Numbered from the stretch's first letter, positions 45,355 through 56,835 are shown. The stretch is DNA of 64,000 bases from Nocardiopsis sp. CNR-923 (GCF_001942255.1 NZ_MKKC01000069.1:16150-80149), one strand, 5' to 3'. Program-made: numbers and translations. Notes: generated by a model not told the origin, from the sequence alone.

Positions 45355-46976
45355 GTGGCGACCGACATCCCCCGAACCGCGACCTGGCGTGCGTGGCTGG
45401 GCCTCGCGGTGCTGACGTTGCCGCTGCTCATGTCGGCCACGGACATGACCGTCCTGTTCCTGGCGCTGCCCGCCATCGCCGCGGACCTGGCCCCCAGCAG
45501 CACGCAGCTGCTGTGGATCCTGCACGTGGCCTCGTTCCTCCAGGTCGGCGTGGTGCTCACCATGGGGTGGTTGGGCCCGCGGATGGGACACCGGCGGCTG
45601 CTCACGGCCGGGGTCGCCGTGTACGGCGTGTCCTCCCTGGCCGCGGCGTTGTCGTTCGACCCGACCATGCTCATCGCGACGCGGGCGGTGATGGGGATGG
45701 CGGCGGCCTCCCTGCTGCCGAGCATCACCTCCCTGCTGCGCGTGATGTTCCCCGACACGCGTCAGTTCTCCGCCGCCATCGCCGTGGTCATGAGCTCGTT
45801 CTCGGCGGGGATGGCGATCGGACCCCCGCTGGGCGGTGTGCTCCTGGAGTACTTCTCCTGGGGATCGGTGTTCCTCATCAACGTTCCCGTGGCGGTGCTC
45901 CTGCTGCTGTTCGCCCCGCTGCTGCCCCGCGTCGAGGGGGAGCGGGCACAGCGCCTGGACCTGCTCGGCGTGGTGTTCTCGGTGCTGGCCGTCATCGCGG
46001 TGATCTTCGGGCTCCAGGAGATGGCCGACGACATGGCCAGCGGGTCCGGCGCCCGATGTGGCCGTACCTGGTCTGCGTCGCGGCGGGGCTGGTGCTCGGG
46101 GCGCTCTTCGTACGGCGGCAGCTGAGCGTGCCGGAACCCCTCCTCGACCTGCGGCTGTTCTCGACGCCCGCGTTCTCGGTGTCCCTGGTGGCCATGCTGC
46201 TGATGCTGCTGGGCGCGGGCGGGGCCGACATGCTGCTGGCCCAGTACCTACAGGCGGTGGAGGGGATGTCACCGGGGCGGGCGGGCCTCCTGCTGGTCGC
46301 CCCCGCCCTGGGCTCGATCGTCGGCGGCCTGCTGCCGACCGTCCTGAACCGGTGGGCCCGGCCGGGCTTCGTCATGGGGTTCGCGCTGCTGGTCGCGGGA
46401 GCCGGGGCCGCGGCCATGGTGTGGTTCGTCGGCGGTGGGAAGCTGCCGGGAATCGTCGTCGCGGCGGTGGTGATCCAGTTGGCGCTGGGGCCGCTGTTCA
46501 CTCTGAGCTACAACCTCATCATCGCGTCCGCGCCGCTGAGGAAGGCGGGATCGGCCGCCGCGATGGGTGACGTGGCGGGCGGCTTCGGCAACGCGCTCAG
46601 CCTCGCCTTCCTGGGCAGCCTCGCCGCGGTGGTCTACCGGCGGCTGCTGGACGGCGCGGGGCTGGAGGAGGTCCCGCCGCACGCGGTGGAGGCGGCGGGG
46701 GAGAGTGTGGGCGGCGCGACGGCGGTCGCGGAGACACTGCCCGGCGGGATCGGGGGCGAGCTGCTGGAGGCGGCGCGGTCGGCGTTCACGGTCGCGGTCC
46801 AGACAGGATACGGATTCACGGCGGTGGTGCTGGTCCCGGTGGGGCTCGTCGTCCTGTGGGCGCTGCGGGGCGTGCGGTTGGAGGGCCTCGGCGGCGGCGC
46901 GGTCGGCGCCGGAGCCCCCAACGACGACTCCGACGGCGGGAGCGACGCCGAGCGGAGGGAGCCGCAGGACGCCTGA
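45355..46976 (+). CDS. MFS transporter, DHA2 type (14-helix drug exporter), frameshifted
   Basis: It starts at GTG 45355 behind GGGAGAA. Motifs include LLMSATDMTVLFLALPAIAA (helix 1), WLGPRMGHRRLL (loop 2-3 motif A) and GPPLGGVLLEYFSWGSVFLI (motif C and after). The frame breaks at 46052-46054. Adding a C joins MASGSGAPMWPYLVCVAAGL, after which the second half continues normally to DAERREPQDA. DHA2 pumps such as QacA or EmrB export toxic compounds with protons. The substrate is unknown. No adjacent regulator is present. Confidence 0.85.
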
Positions 46977-47224
46977 CGGCTGTGCCGTGGATGCCGTCCG
47001 TCGCGCAGCGGGGCAGGCGTCCTGCGGCACACGCCCTCGGACACGAGCCGGACGCCGGCCTCCGCACGGCTGAGCCGTGCACCGACGGAGGGACGGTAAC
47101 CCGCGGTACCCGCTCGGCACGCTGACGGGCCGCGGTGACGGGAGGCCGCGGGACGCCTCCCCGCCGGGGAGCCGCCGTCCGGTCCGCTGGGCCGCCGGGA
47201 GTGGCCCGCCGCCGACAGGTCCGA

Positions 47225-50172
47225 TCACTCCGTCCGGGCGCGCGCGGCGTCGGGAGGTCGTCGGTGCAGGCCCAGCGCGCCCAGCTCGGTCCGCGAGGCG
47301 ACGCCGAGCTTCGGGTAGGCCTTGTACAGGTGGTGGCCGACGGTACGCGGGCTCAGGAACAGCCGCGCGCCGATCTCCCGGTTGCTCAGGCCGGTGGCGG
47401 CCAGCCGGACCACCTGGAGTTCCTGCGGAGTGAGACGGTCCCACAACTCCTCGGCGGCGTCACGGGCGAGGGTGTCGGTCGCGCGGATCTCCCCCGTCGC
47501 GCGCAGCTCGGCGCGGGCCCGCGCCGCCCACGGCTCGGCACGCCAGCGGAGGAAGTCCTCCGACGCCGTGCGCAGGTGCCGCCTGGCCTCGGTCATCCGT
47601 CGACGGCGGCGCAGCCACTCCCCGTAGAGCAGCCGGGTCAGGGCCTGGTCGAAGGGGAGGGCGTCCAGCTCCAACGCCCTCTGGAAGTCCGCCCCGGAAC
47701 CGTCGATCAGGGCCCGGCACCGCAGCGCCACCGACCGTGCCCAGGGCTGCCGGGTCGCCTCCGCCCAGAGGGCATACCGGTCGGCCGCGTCGGCGGCCCG
47801 GTCCGGCCGTCCCAGCCGGAAAGCCGCCTCGACCAGGACGGGGAGACCGCCGACGACCCCCATGGGGCGGTCACCCGCCACCACGTCCTCCAACCGGACC
47901 ACGGCCTCCTCATAGCGGCCCCGCCCCAGGTCGAGCAGGCTGAGCGCGGCGGCGGCCTGCGTGCAGGCGGGGGCCACGCCGAACTCCAGGGGTTCGGCGG
48001 CCAGCTCACGGCAGCGACCGTCGTCCCCCTGACGGGCGGCGATCAGGGCCCCGGCCGCCAGAAGCTCCACACGCGCGTGGTCCTGACAGGTCTCCGCAGC
48101 GTTTCGGAGGCCGTCGTCGATGGTCGCGCGCGCGTCGCGGAGTCGGCCGAGAAGGGTCTGGGTGTGCGCGAGCACCACCTGGACACCGGGCAGGACCGCC
48201 AACGCGCCCTGGTGGCGGCATTCGCGTTCGAGGTCGGCGGCCAGCCGGCGGGCGCCGTGGAGGTCGCCCACGACCAGGTGCAGCCGGGCGCGGGTCACTC
48301 GGTCGTGCGGCGTCTCGGCGGCCGGGGAGGGCTCGGCGAGGAGGGAACGCAGTTCGCGGACGCCCTCGGCCACGTGCCCGACGTCGAGCCGGTTGGTCGC
48401 GAGCGCCGCCCTGGCCAGGGCCCGGGCCGATGCCCCCTCGGGGAAACGGGCGGCGTACGCGCCGATGCCCGCCACGCAGTCGAAGTCGTTGGCGACCCAC
48501 GCAGCCCGGACGGCGTCGACCAACAGTGCTCCAGTCTCCTCCGCGCCTTCGCTTCCTCCCGCAGCGCCGGTGCCGCGCGCGCCGAGGGCGCCTCGGGCGG
48601 CCCCCTCCCCTGGGGTGTCCTCAGGTCCGCCTGCGCCGCCGGTTTCCCTGTCCCGCTCCGGCGGCGCGGTGCCGTGAGCGCCGTCGGTGCCTGCGCTACC
48701 CGAGGTTTCCGGGGCGTCGCTGACCACTCGGGGTCCGGCCGCTCCGGCGCCGTGACCGATCGCACGGACGCCCGTACCAGGATCAGTGACCCCCGCGTCC
48801 AGGACGGTGCCGAAGAGGATCCGGTGGGCCTCGCCCGCCTTCCCGTCAGCCACGGCGAGGCGCGCGCGCAACCGGGCCACGGCGGCCCGCCCCGCCAGGT
48901 CCTCGTGGGACGGGTCGACGCGGGAGACCAGCTCGGCCGCGCGGGCGAGGTCCCCGGCGTCGAAGGCCGCTTCGGCGGCGTCCACCGTGCGGCGACTCCG
49001 GTCCCGGAGGCTGGGGCTCAGCGCGGCGGCGCGTTCGTAGGCGGTTGACACGGCCGAGAGCCCGCCACGTCTGCGCGCGCGCTCCGCGGTTCGCGCCAGG
49101 AGGGCGGCGACGCCTTCATCGGGCTCCGTGGCCGCGGACGCCAGGTGCCAGGCGCGGCGGTCGGCGGTGTCGGGCGCGACGCGAACACCGCCGCCAGCGC
49201 CCGGTGCGCGGCGGCGCGCGCGTCCGAGTCCGCCCCCCGGTAGACGGCCGACCGGACCAGCGGGTGGCCGAACTCCACCCGGCCCTCGGACACGTGGAGC
49301 AGCCCCTCGCGCTCGGCGGGGCGCAGGTCGTCCCGGCGGACGCCCAGACCTGCGGCGGCGCGGAGCACGGCGGAGACCTCGCCGGAGTCGTCGGCCGCCG
49401 CGACCAGGACCAGCGTGCGCGTCGGCGCGGGCAGGGCGGCGACCCGCTCGGCGAAGGCGTCCAGGACCCGGCCTGGTTCGCCGGACCGGCGGTGCGGGCC
49501 GCCGTCACCCGACAGGGTCAACGCCAGCGGGTTCCCGGCAGCCTCGGCCAGCACGCGTTCCCTCTCCCGGCGCGGGAGGTCGGCGGCGCGCTGCCGCAGT
49601 AGGGCCTCGGCGTCCGCGCGGGAGAGCCGCCGGACGGGGAGTTCGTCGACGTGGGGTGTGGCGAGCTTGGGCGCGTGCGGCTCCCGGACCGCCATGAGGA
49701 CGGCGACCCGTTCCGCCTCCAGCCGCCGGGCCGCGAACAGCAGCGCCTCGGCCGAGGCCTGGTCCAGCCAGTGCGCGTCGTCGACCAGGCAGAGCACCGG
49801 ATCGGTCTCCGCGAGGTCGGCCAGCAGGGTCAGGACCGCCAGCCCGACCAGGAACCGGTTCGGCACGCCGCCGTCGTCCGCCCCGAGCGCGCCGCGCAGC
49901 GCCCGCGCCTGGGGGCCGGGCAGCGCGTCCACCCGTTCCACGGCCCTGCCCAGCAGCAGGTGCAGACCCGCGTAGGGAAGTTCGCTCTCCGTCTCGACCC
50001 CTGCTCCGCGCAGAACGCGCATGCCGGTCGCCCCGGACCGGGCGTACTCCAGCAGCGCCGACTTGCCGATCCCGGCCTCGCCCCTGAGGACGAGCGCGCC
50101 GCCGCGCCCGGACCGGGCGGCGGCGACGAACGCGTCGATCCTCGCCGTCTCCCCGTCCCGTCCCCACAGCAC
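47225..50172 (-). CDS. LuxR family regulator of the LAL type (AAA ATPase, TPR-like, LuxR HTH), frameshifted
   Basis: From GTG 50172, an N-terminal ATPase domain shows Walker A LRGEAGIGKSALLEYA and Walker B DPVLCLVDDAHWLD. A long helical middle follows. The C-terminal LuxR helix-turn-helix is LTPQELQVVRLAATGLSNRE and LFLSPRTVGHHLYKAYPKLG. The frame breaks at 49172-49174. Adding one base gives FASRPDTADRRAWHLASAAT and unites both parts into about 980 residues, normal for LALs (MalT-like). A low-complexity Gly/Ala/Glu insert lies around 48550-48750. The regulated genes are unknown. Confidence 0.87.
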
Positions 50173-50181
50173 GCGCCCACG

Positions 50182-51453
50182 CTACCGAACCGCGGTCGGC
50201 CGCTGGTGGAACACCTCCTCCCGCACGATCCGACCGGTCCGGACGGTGAACAGCGAGATCTCGGCGTAGGCGCGCCGCGGCCCCGTCCGCGGGGAGGTGG
50301 AGACGGTGGAGACGAACGTGAACCGCACCGCGAACCGGTCACCCCGGACGAGCGGCTCGTCGACCTCGACGCCGTGGATCTCCCCGGTCCCGGCCACCGC
50401 CTCCAGCCGCCGCTCCATGCCGTCCACCCCGAACTCCACCGGAGACCCGACCATGTCGTCCGATGCGACCAGCACGTAGTCCGGCGCGGTCATGCGGTCG
50501 AGGACCGCCCGGACGTCGCCGTGCTCGATCGCCCGCACGTACTCGGCCGCCACCCGCGCCGTCGACGGCACGCCCTCGGAGACGGCGTTCTCGGGGAGGA
50601 AGTCCGCCAGGTGGTCGGCCACCCACCGCCGGTAGGGGAGCGCGGGACGGCCGAGCACCTCGGCGACGTCGGCGGTGACCGGCTCGGAGACGCGCGTCAT
50701 CGTCGCCATCTCGGCCATGGTGTCCTCGACCGCGTCCTCGGGCAGCCAGGTGCGCAAGGCCTCGCGCGTCTCCTCGGGGGTCTGCTCCTCGAAGCGCAGG
50801 TCCAGGCCGGTGACCTCACCGATGATCCGCACGCGTTCCGCCTGGCTCAACACCTCCGGGCCGGTGACCGCGAACACCGCGCCGACATGGTCGTCGGTGG
50901 TCAGCGCGCGGACGCCGACGGCGGCGAGATCGGCCTCATGGACGACGGACCTGCGCCAGCCCGCGAACCCCTCGCGGACCACACCCCCGCCGCGCACCTG
51001 TTCGGCCCAGGCCAGGTCGTTGCCGGCGAAGCCCCCGCCGCGCACGAAGGTCCACTCCACCCCCGACTCGCGCAGGATGTGTTCGACCCGGGCGTGCGAC
51101 GCGTTGACGGGGTCGTTGGGCTCGGCCGCGCCCGCTCCCGTGGAGGACAGGTAGACCACCCGGCGGACGCGATCGGCGATCAGGGCCAGAACCCGCGGGG
51201 CGACGGCGTCGGCCTGGAGAGTGGGCCAGACCAGGAACACGCGGGTCACGCCGTCGAGCGCCGCGTCCAGGGAGGCGGCGTCGGACAGGTCGCCCCTGAC
51301 CACCTCCACCCCGGCGGGCAGGCGGGCCGCCGACGGGTCGCGCACCAGCGCGCGCACGTTGGTCGCTCCCGCGTCGAGCAGCTGCCGTGCCACCTGGCCC
51401 CCGACTCTGCCCGTGGCACCGGTGACCAGGTACGTTCCCTCGTTCTCGTTCAT
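50182..51453 (-). CDS. NmrA-type NAD(P)-binding protein fused to a SnoaL-like domain
   Basis: 423 residues from ATG 51453. The N-terminal 290 residues are an atypical SDR of the NmrA group: YLVTGATGRVGGQVARQLLD (GxxGxxG), RVRRVVYLSSTGAGAAEPND, GVEWTFVRGGGFAGNDLAWA. The final 120 residues (EYVRAIEHGDVRAVLDRMTA onward) form a SnoaL/NTF2-like domain. It lies nine bases downstream of the stop-side start of the LAL gene on the same strand. Fused NmrA-SnoaL proteins are found in actinomycetes. Substrate unknown. Confidence 0.85.
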   Translation of the reverse strand: MNENEGTYLVTGATGRVGGQVARQLLDAGATNVRALVRDPSAARLPAGVEVVRGDLSDAASLDAALDGVTRVFLVWPTLQADAVAPRVLALIADRVRRVVYLSSTGAGAAEPNDPVNASHARVEHILRESGVEWTFVRGGGFAGNDLAWAEQVRGGGVVREGFAGWRRSVVHEADLAAVGVRALTTDDHVGAVFAVTGPEVLSQAERVRIIGEVTGLDLRFEEQTPEETREALRTWLPEDAVEDTMAEMATMTRVSEPVTADVAEVLGRPALPYRRWVADHLADFLPENAVSEGVPSTARVAAEYVRAIEHGDVRAVLDRMTAPDYVLVASDDMVGSPVEFGVDGMERRLEAVAGTGEIHGVEVDEPLVRGDRFAVRFTFVSTVSTSPRTGPRRAYAEISLFTVRTGRIVREEVFHQRPTAVR

Positions 51454-51873
51454 GTGGACGACGCTACGGATCGACGGCCGGACGCGGCATCAGTCAACCG
51501 ACTGGCGTGACCGGGGTCCGCTACGACCCGCAGCCCTGCTCCCGGTCCCTGGGCAGCCGGACCGACCGCCGGTGACGGAACACGTCGAGCGGGTTCCAGC
51601 GCCTCTCGCGCCGTCGGGTGGGAACCGCGGGCGAGTGACGGGCAGCGCCTGTCGCCGGGGCCGACGGCGGTCATCGGAGGGAAGGCGTGTCGGTCATGCG
51701 AGACGCCCGAACTGTCAGGAGAACCGAACGCGGCCGGCGTACCCCGCCCTGTTCACACGAAGAGCGGTCATGTGGATGCCGTGGGGCACGAGCTCCGGGT
51801 CTGCCCTCCACGGGACGGGTGCGCCTGTAGGGTCCCGGGGCGGCTGGGGCCGTGCCTGGTGCCTTCTGGTCCC
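51454..51873. other. Gene-free stretch
   Basis: About 420 bases between the NmrA gene start and the small ORF after PspC. No frame resembles a protein on either strand. Confidence 0.5.
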
Positions 51874-51990
51874 TCAGGCCTCGGCGCCGCACGTGGCGGC
51901 GGGCTCGCGGGTCTCCTCGGTCTCCCGTTCCTCGCGCTGGGTCCTCAGCTCACGGCGCTGCCAGCCCGGCTGGGCTCGAAGGGTCCACAT
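51874..51990 (-). CDS. Possible small protein coupled to the PspC gene (38 aa)
   Basis: ATG 51990 overlaps the TGA of the PspC gene (TGATG). The frame encodes MWTLRAQPGWQRRELRTQRE and EERETEETREPAATCGAEA, a highly charged helical peptide. The overlap suggests translational coupling, but there is no homology support. Confidence 0.35.
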   Translation of the reverse strand: MWTLRAQPGWQRRELRTQREERETEETREPAATCGAEA

Positions 51991-52244
51991 CAGTTCACGC
52001 TCGGCTTTCCCTGGAAGTTGCGGATGATCTGTTCCAACAAGGAGTGGCTCTTGCTCTCGGCTGGCATGAGCAGCCACGCGAGGATGTACACGAACACGCC
52101 GCCGCCCAGCAGGGCGAAGGCCGCGAAGGCGACGCGGACGATCGTCGCGTCGACGCCGAGGAAGGCGGCGATACCGCCGCAGACACCGGTGAGGAGGCGG
52201 TCGGAGTCACTGCGGACGAGGCGTCCTCGGAGTTTTCCGTTCAT
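51990..52244 (-). CDS. PspC domain protein
   Basis: 84 residues from ATG 52244. The PspC signature is DRLLTGVCGGIAAFLGVDAT with the hydrophobic helix VAFAAFALLGGGVFVYILAWLLMP. PspC proteins sense envelope stress at the membrane. In actinomycetes short stand-alone forms are common. There are no pspA genes nearby. Confidence 0.92.
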   Translation of the reverse strand: MNGKLRGRLVRSDSDRLLTGVCGGIAAFLGVDATIVRVAFAAFALLGGGVFVYILAWLLMPAESKSHSLLEQIIRNFQGKPSVN

Positions 52245-52690
52245 GTCTCCAGCCTGCCGGTCACCGACGACGTTTCCCATCGGGGACAGCCCTGGGCCGC
52301 CCCTGACATCCCCCGGAGCCCCCCGGGCGGGGAGGGGCGCCGACGCGTCCCCGCACCGACTTGGACGGCCGCGGAGGGCGTGTCGTTCCTGAGGCGTGGA
52401 GCACACTCGGGGAGGGGTGGGGCGCGGGATCTCCCGGCATTCAGTTCGCACACTAATAGTTAGTCCACCAATAGAAGTGGGGCGATGGCGCGACGTCGAC
52501 GGCGGTGGCGGCGCGGGGCGGAGTCCCATGGACGGCGCCCACGCCCTGCGGGGCGCCGTCCCGTCGGCGGTCGGGTCGTCAGGCCGACCAGTGCGGCACG
52601 GTCCGAACGCGGAACGTCGAAGGCTCCGGCGGTGGCGCCGCCCACCCGCTGGCGGCGACGGAACCGAGCCGTACCGGCCCGCCAGCCCCC
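52245..52690. other. Gap between PspC and an MFS exporter gene
   Basis: About 445 bases without a supported gene. Around 52453-52477 is an AT-rich spot with TAATAGTTAG and CCAATAG, which resembles a regulator site, but there is no adjacent gene that would use it on the plus strand. Confidence 0.45.
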
Positions 52691-54262
52691 TCAGGCGGCG
52701 GCGACGGCGTCCCTCTCCGGCTCGGACCGCTCCCGCTCCCCGAGGGTCGTGGCGAGCGGGTGCTCCTGGACGAACCAGGCGAGTGCGAAGCCGACCAGCA
52801 CGATCGGCACGGCGAAGAGGAAGATCGGCGGGAGCGCCCCGGCGAACGCCTCCACGACGAACTCGCGCACGGGATCGGGCAGGCCCTGGAGTATCTCGGG
52901 GGTCATGGAGCTGATCCCGGCCTCCCCGCCCTCGAACGCCACACCGTCGCCCGGAAGGCCGGCCATCCGGGCGTTGAGGCGGGAGACGAAGATCGAACCG
53001 AACACCGCGATGCCGAAGGACGCGCCGATCTGGCGGAAGTAGTTGTTCGCCGAGGTCGCCGATCCCAGGTCGTTCCGGGGCGCAGAGTTCTGCACGATGA
53101 GCACGAGGTTCTGCATGACCATGCCGACGCCCAGCCCCAGCACCAGCATGCTGAGACCGTTGTAGAGGTAGGGCGTGTCCGCGTCCATCCGCGAGAGCAG
53201 CACCAGGCCAACCGCGATGACGGCGGTGCCGATGATCGGCCAGTGCTTGTAGCGTCCGGTCGCGCTGATGAGTCGCCCAGTAGTGATGTTACTGGTGAGT
53301 ATGCCGAACACCATCGGGAGCATGAGCAGCCCGGACTGGGTCGCGGTGGCGCCGTTGACCATCTGGAGGAACGTGGGCAGGTAGGAGACCGTGGAGAACA
53401 TGGCGATGCCCACGGTGACGCCGATGAGGGCGGTGAGCACGAAGTTGCGGTCGGCGAAGAGCCGCATCGGGATGATCGGCTCGGCCGCACGCCGCTCCAC
53501 CAGGACGAACAGGACGGCCGCCAGGACCGCGCCCGCCGCCAGACCCAGGATCTGCGGGCTGACCCAGTCGTAGGTGGTCCCGGCCCAGCTGGTGAGCAGG
53601 ACCAGGCACACGCTCGTCGTCGCCAGCAGGACGGTCCCGAGGTAGTCCAGCTTGGGCCGGGGGCCCGACGGCTGGGGAAGGCGGATCATCGTGGCCGCCG
53701 TGACCAGGGAGATCGCGCCGAGCGGCAGGTTGATGTAGAAGATCCAGCGCCAGTCCAGGTGGTCGGTGAAGAACCCGCCCAGCAGTGGACCGGCGATCGC
53801 GGAGACGCCGAACACGGCGCCGATGACGCCCATGTACCTGCCGCGCTCGCGCGGGGAGACGACGTCGGCGATGATCGCCTGCGCGCTGATCATCAGACCT
53901 CCGCCGCCGATCCCCTGGAGGGCGCGGAAGGCGATGAGCTGCGGCATGTTCTGGGCGAGCCCGGCCAGGACGGAGCCGAGGAGGAACACCACGATGGCGA
54001 AGACGTACACGTGGCGGCGGCCGAAGAGGTCTCCGGCCTTGCCGTAGATGGGCATGCCGACCGTGGCCGCGAGCATGTACGCGGTGACCACCCACGAGAG
54101 CTGCTCCAGGCCGTGCAGCTCACCGACGATCGTGGGCAGCGCCGTGGCCACGATCGTCTGGTCCAGCGAGGCCAGGAGGATCGTCAGGACGATCGCTAGG
54201 AGGATCCAGCGCAGCCGCGAGCGGCTGACGCCCTCCTCGGGTCCTGGGTGTGTGGAAGGCAT
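52691..54262 (-). CDS. MFS transporter, DHA2 (EmrB/QacA) type
   Basis: 523 residues from ATG 54262, frame intact. [20 protein letters not shown] (motif D1), [20 protein letters not shown] (motif A), [20 protein letters not shown] (motif C) and 14 predicted helices identify a proton-driven drug exporter. It is preceded by a TetR gene 55 bases away on the same strand, whose operator lies upstream of both. The second exporter of this class in the window (45355-46976) has no linked regulator. Confidence 0.93.
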   Translation of the reverse strand: MPSTHPGPEEGVSRSRLRWILLAIVLTILLASLDQTIVATALPTIVGELHGLEQLSWVVTAYMLAATVGMPIYGKAGDLFGRRHVYVFAIVVFLLGSVLAGLAQNMPQLIAFRALQGIGGGGLMISAQAIIADVVSPRERGRYMGVIGAVFGVSAIAGPLLGGFFTDHLDWRWIFYINLPLGAISLVTAATMIRLPQPSGPRPKLDYLGTVLLATTSVCLVLLTSWAGTTYDWVSPQILGLAAGAVLAAVLFVLVERRAAEPIIPMRLFADRNFVLTALIGVTVGIAMFSTVSYLPTFLQMVNGATATQSGLLMLPMVFGILTSNITTGRLISATGRYKHWPIIGTAVIAVGLVLLSRMDADTPYLYNGLSMLVLGLGVGMVMQNLVLIVQNSAPRNDLGSATSANNYFRQIGASFGIAVFGSIFVSRLNARMAGLPGDGVAFEGGEAGISSMTPEILQGLPDPVREFVVEAFAGALPPIFLFAVPIVLVGFALAWFVQEHPLATTLGERERSEPERDAVAAA

Positions 54263-54317
54263 GCGACTCCGTTCGGGAACGAACCCCGGGAGGCCCCTGG
54301 GGCGGTGTGGATACGCG

Positions 54318-54926
54318 TCAGTCGTCGGAGGGTGCGTAGGCCCGGCCGACGTTGCGGAACGCGTCGCGCAGCACGGCGCGCATGTCCGCCGCGTCCTCTC
54401 CTTCCGTGAAGTGGAGGGACTTCATGGTCTGCCGCGTCACGGCCATGGCGGTCGCGGCGACCAGTTGCGGTCGCGCGTCCTCCGGTGACGCGCCGGTCCG
54501 TTGCGCGATGGCCCGGGAGATCTCCTGCTCCACGTTGTGGAAGCGGGCGAGCATGCCGGGCACCAGCTGGGGCTCACGTTCCATGAGCCGCTTGCGCAGG
54601 TGCATGGCCTCGCGGTGCGCGGCGAGAGCCTCCGGGCTGATGAGGGATGTGGTCAGCAGGGTGATGAGGTCGTCGACGAACGCGCCGGTGGGGCCGCCCT
54701 CGGCGAAGACCCTCCGGGCCTGCTCGTCGGGCGTCGGCGGAACGTCGCCGAGGAGGGCTTCCTCCTTGGTCGTGAAGTAGTTGAAGAACGTGCGCGTGGA
54801 GACGTCGGCCTCGGCCGCGATCTCCTCGACGGTGACGTGCTCCAGACCGCGCTCCAGAGTGAGCCTGGCGGCCGTCTCCTCAAGGGCGCGGCGCGTGGCC
54901 TGCTTCTTGCGTTCACGCAGTCCCAT
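54318..54926 (-). CDS. TetR family transcriptional regulator of the adjacent exporter
   Basis: 202 residues from ATG 54926 with GAGAGGA upstream. The helix-turn-helix [21 protein letters not shown] is of the type found in actinomycete acyl/drug-responsive TetRs. It is the first gene of the TetR-MFS operon, and a perfect inverted repeat lies 13-44 bases upstream of its start, so autorepression is likely. The inducer is unknown. Confidence 0.92.
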   Translation of the reverse strand: MGLRERKKQATRRALEETAARLTLERGLEHVTVEEIAAEADVSTRTFFNYFTTKEEALLGDVPPTPDEQARRVFAEGGPTGAFVDDLITLLTTSLISPEALAAHREAMHLRKRLMEREPQLVPGMLARFHNVEQEISRAIAQRTGASPEDARPQLVAATAMAVTRQTMKSLHFTEGEDAADMRAVLRDAFRNVGRAYAPSDD

Positions 54927-54938
54927 GGTGTCCTCTCC

Positions 54939-54970
54939 CTTGCACGGTCAATATTTGCATGACGTGCAAG
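54939..54970 (-). promoter_or_regulatory. Operator of the TetR-MFS operon
   Basis: CTTGCACG (54939-54946) and CGTGCAAG (54963-54970) form a perfect inverted repeat with a 16-base AT-rich spacer containing TTTGCATG. Position immediately upstream of the TetR start fits a TetR dimer site. Confidence 0.65.
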
Positions 54971-55008
54971 CTTTCTCAATGTGTATTGTTTCACTCCGTG
55001 CAAAGCAA

Positions 55009-55037
55009 GACGGCCCCGCCCGGGGGGCGGAGCCGTC
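55009..55037 (-). terminator. Terminator of the PNPOx-like gene
   Basis: 12-bp stem (55009-55020 and 55026-55037, one mismatch), 18 bases after the stop. Confidence 0.7.
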
Positions 55038-55054
55038 GGTCCGTGCGCGGTTGC

Positions 55055-55444
55055 CTACATCTTCGTCGTGCGCAGGGGGCGGACGTACACGACCACCCTC
55101 TCGTCGGAGGGCTGGTGCCAGGGGTAGTCCCTGTCGAGGTACTTGTGCGACATCGCGTTGATGAAGCCGAGGTCGGCGTCGTCCTCCACACGGTCCACGA
55201 CCCCGCGCACCTCGAAGTAGTGGTAGGGGTTGTCGGGGTCAACGGCGGAGATCGCCAGACGGTTGTCGCGGTCGAGGTTGCGGATCTTCTGCCGGGTCCT
55301 GGTCTGGCTGAACCTCAGGAACTCCCCGTCCCAATCGATCCAGACAGGGCTCGAATGGGGTTCGCCCTGCGGGCCGATGGTGGCCACGTGGGCGAACGCG
55401 CGCTTGGTGAGGATGTTCTGAACTTCTTCCGGGACGGTGGTCAT
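55055..55444 (-). CDS. Pyridoxamine 5'-phosphate oxidase-family (F420/FMN-binding) protein
   Basis: 129 residues from ATG 55444 with GAGGAG upstream. The split-barrel pattern is typical of Rv1155/Rv2607-like proteins: KRAFAHVATIGPQGEPHSSP, VWIDWDGEFLRFSQTRTRQK, NLDRDNRLAISAVDPDNPYH, YFEVRGVVDRVEDD. Many of these bind F420 rather than FMN in actinomycetes. The exact cofactor and substrate are unknown. Confidence 0.88.
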   Translation of the reverse strand: MTTVPEEVQNILTKRAFAHVATIGPQGEPHSSPVWIDWDGEFLRFSQTRTRQKIRNLDRDNRLAISAVDPDNPYHYFEVRGVVDRVEDDADLGFINAMSHKYLDRDYPWHQPSDERVVVYVRPLRTTKM

Positions 55445-55706
55445 GGCGTGCTCCTCGTCGTCGGTCGGGTTGACGGTTCCGAGTACACCAACGGATCGGG
55501 GAAGCGTAAAGGGGGACGGGGGGTCCACGTGCCATGGGGGGTTTGCGAACTCGGAGGCACGCGCTGGGCGCACACGTCGACATGTGGACCGGGAACCTCA
55601 GTAAGCTGCCCGTTGTCCCCCTTGTCCCACCGAACGCGCCCGGCCCCCTCGACGTTGCCACCAGCGACCCGGACCGGAGCAGAAACACCCAGGAGCAGAC
55701 CCCTCC

Positions 55707-56835
55707 GTGTCCCTCTTCGAAGCAATCTTCCTCGGCCTGGTCCAGGGGCTCACCGAGTTCCTGCCCATCTCCTCCAGCGGCCACCTGCGCGTGGTCTCAG
55801 CCCTGTTCGGCTGGCCCGATCCGGGAGCGGCCTTCACCGCCGTCAGCCAGATCGGGACCGAGATCGCGGTGATGATCTACTTCAGGAAGCGGATCTGGGC
55901 GATCCTGTCCACGTGGTGCAGGTCTCTGATCAACCGGGAGCTGCGCGCGGACATCAACGCACGCATGCTGGTACGTCATCATCGGCTCGATCCCCATCGT
56001 CGTCCTCGGTCTGCTCTTCGAGGAACAGATCGACAGCGTCTTCCGTGACCTGCGACTGATCGCGCTCACCCTCATCGTCTTCGGTGTCATCCTCGGCGTC
56101 GTGGACCGCTACTCGCGCAAGCACCGCGGTCTGGAGGACCTCACCGTCAGCCGGGGCCTGGCCTTCGGGCTCTTCCAGTCCCTCGCGCTCATCCCGGGTG
56201 TGTCGCGTTCCGGCGGGACCATCACCGGTGGGATGCTCCTGGGCTTCAACCGCAAGGACGCCGCCGAGTACTCCTTCCTGCTCGCGCTGCCCGCCGTGTT
56301 CGGCGCGGGCGTGTACAAGCTCACCGACATCGGCGGCGACGAGTACGCGGGGTGGGCGGCCACCATCGTGGGCACGGTCGTCGCGGGCGTCGTCGGGTTC
56401 GCCGTGATCGCCTGGCTGATGAGGTTCATCTCCACGCACAGCTTCATGCCGTTCGTCTACTACCGCGTGGGCCTGGGCATCCTCATCCTGACCCTGGTCG
56501 GCTTCGGCGTGCTCAGCCCGCAGGGCGGGGCCGAGTCACAGCCCGGCCACGGTGAGGTCATCGCGGAGGAGACGGTTCCGGCGGAGGAGTCTGCCGAGGC
56601 CACGCCCTCTGCGGAACCCTCGGAGCAGCCGTCCCGCGCCATCCCGAGCGTCGACCCGACCACCGGTTGGGAGATCGACTCCGAGGTGGGTCTGCCGCGC
56701 AACCCGGGCACGGGGCTTTACTACGACCCCGAACTCGGGATGGACGTCAACTACGACCCCGTCGCCGGGCTGGCCACCAACCCGGTGACCGGCGACCAGT
56801 ACGATCCCATGGAACGGTACGAGACCGTCGAGTGA
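55707..56835 (+). CDS. uppP: Undecaprenyl-diphosphatase UppP (BacA), frameshifted, with long C-terminal tail
   Basis: GTG 55707 follows [25 protein letters not shown] (the conserved SSSGHL motif) and later [18 protein letters not shown] are the two catalytic repeats. The frame breaks near 55967. Adding two bases (GG after ATG) gives [20 protein letters not shown]. The enzyme removes phosphate from undecaprenyl diphosphate to recycle the lipid carrier of peptidoglycan synthesis. After the last helix (about 56520) comes a non-standard acidic, Pro-rich tail of about 100 residues ([18 protein letters not shown], then [20 protein letters not shown]). UppP normally ends at the last helix. Confidence 0.87.
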
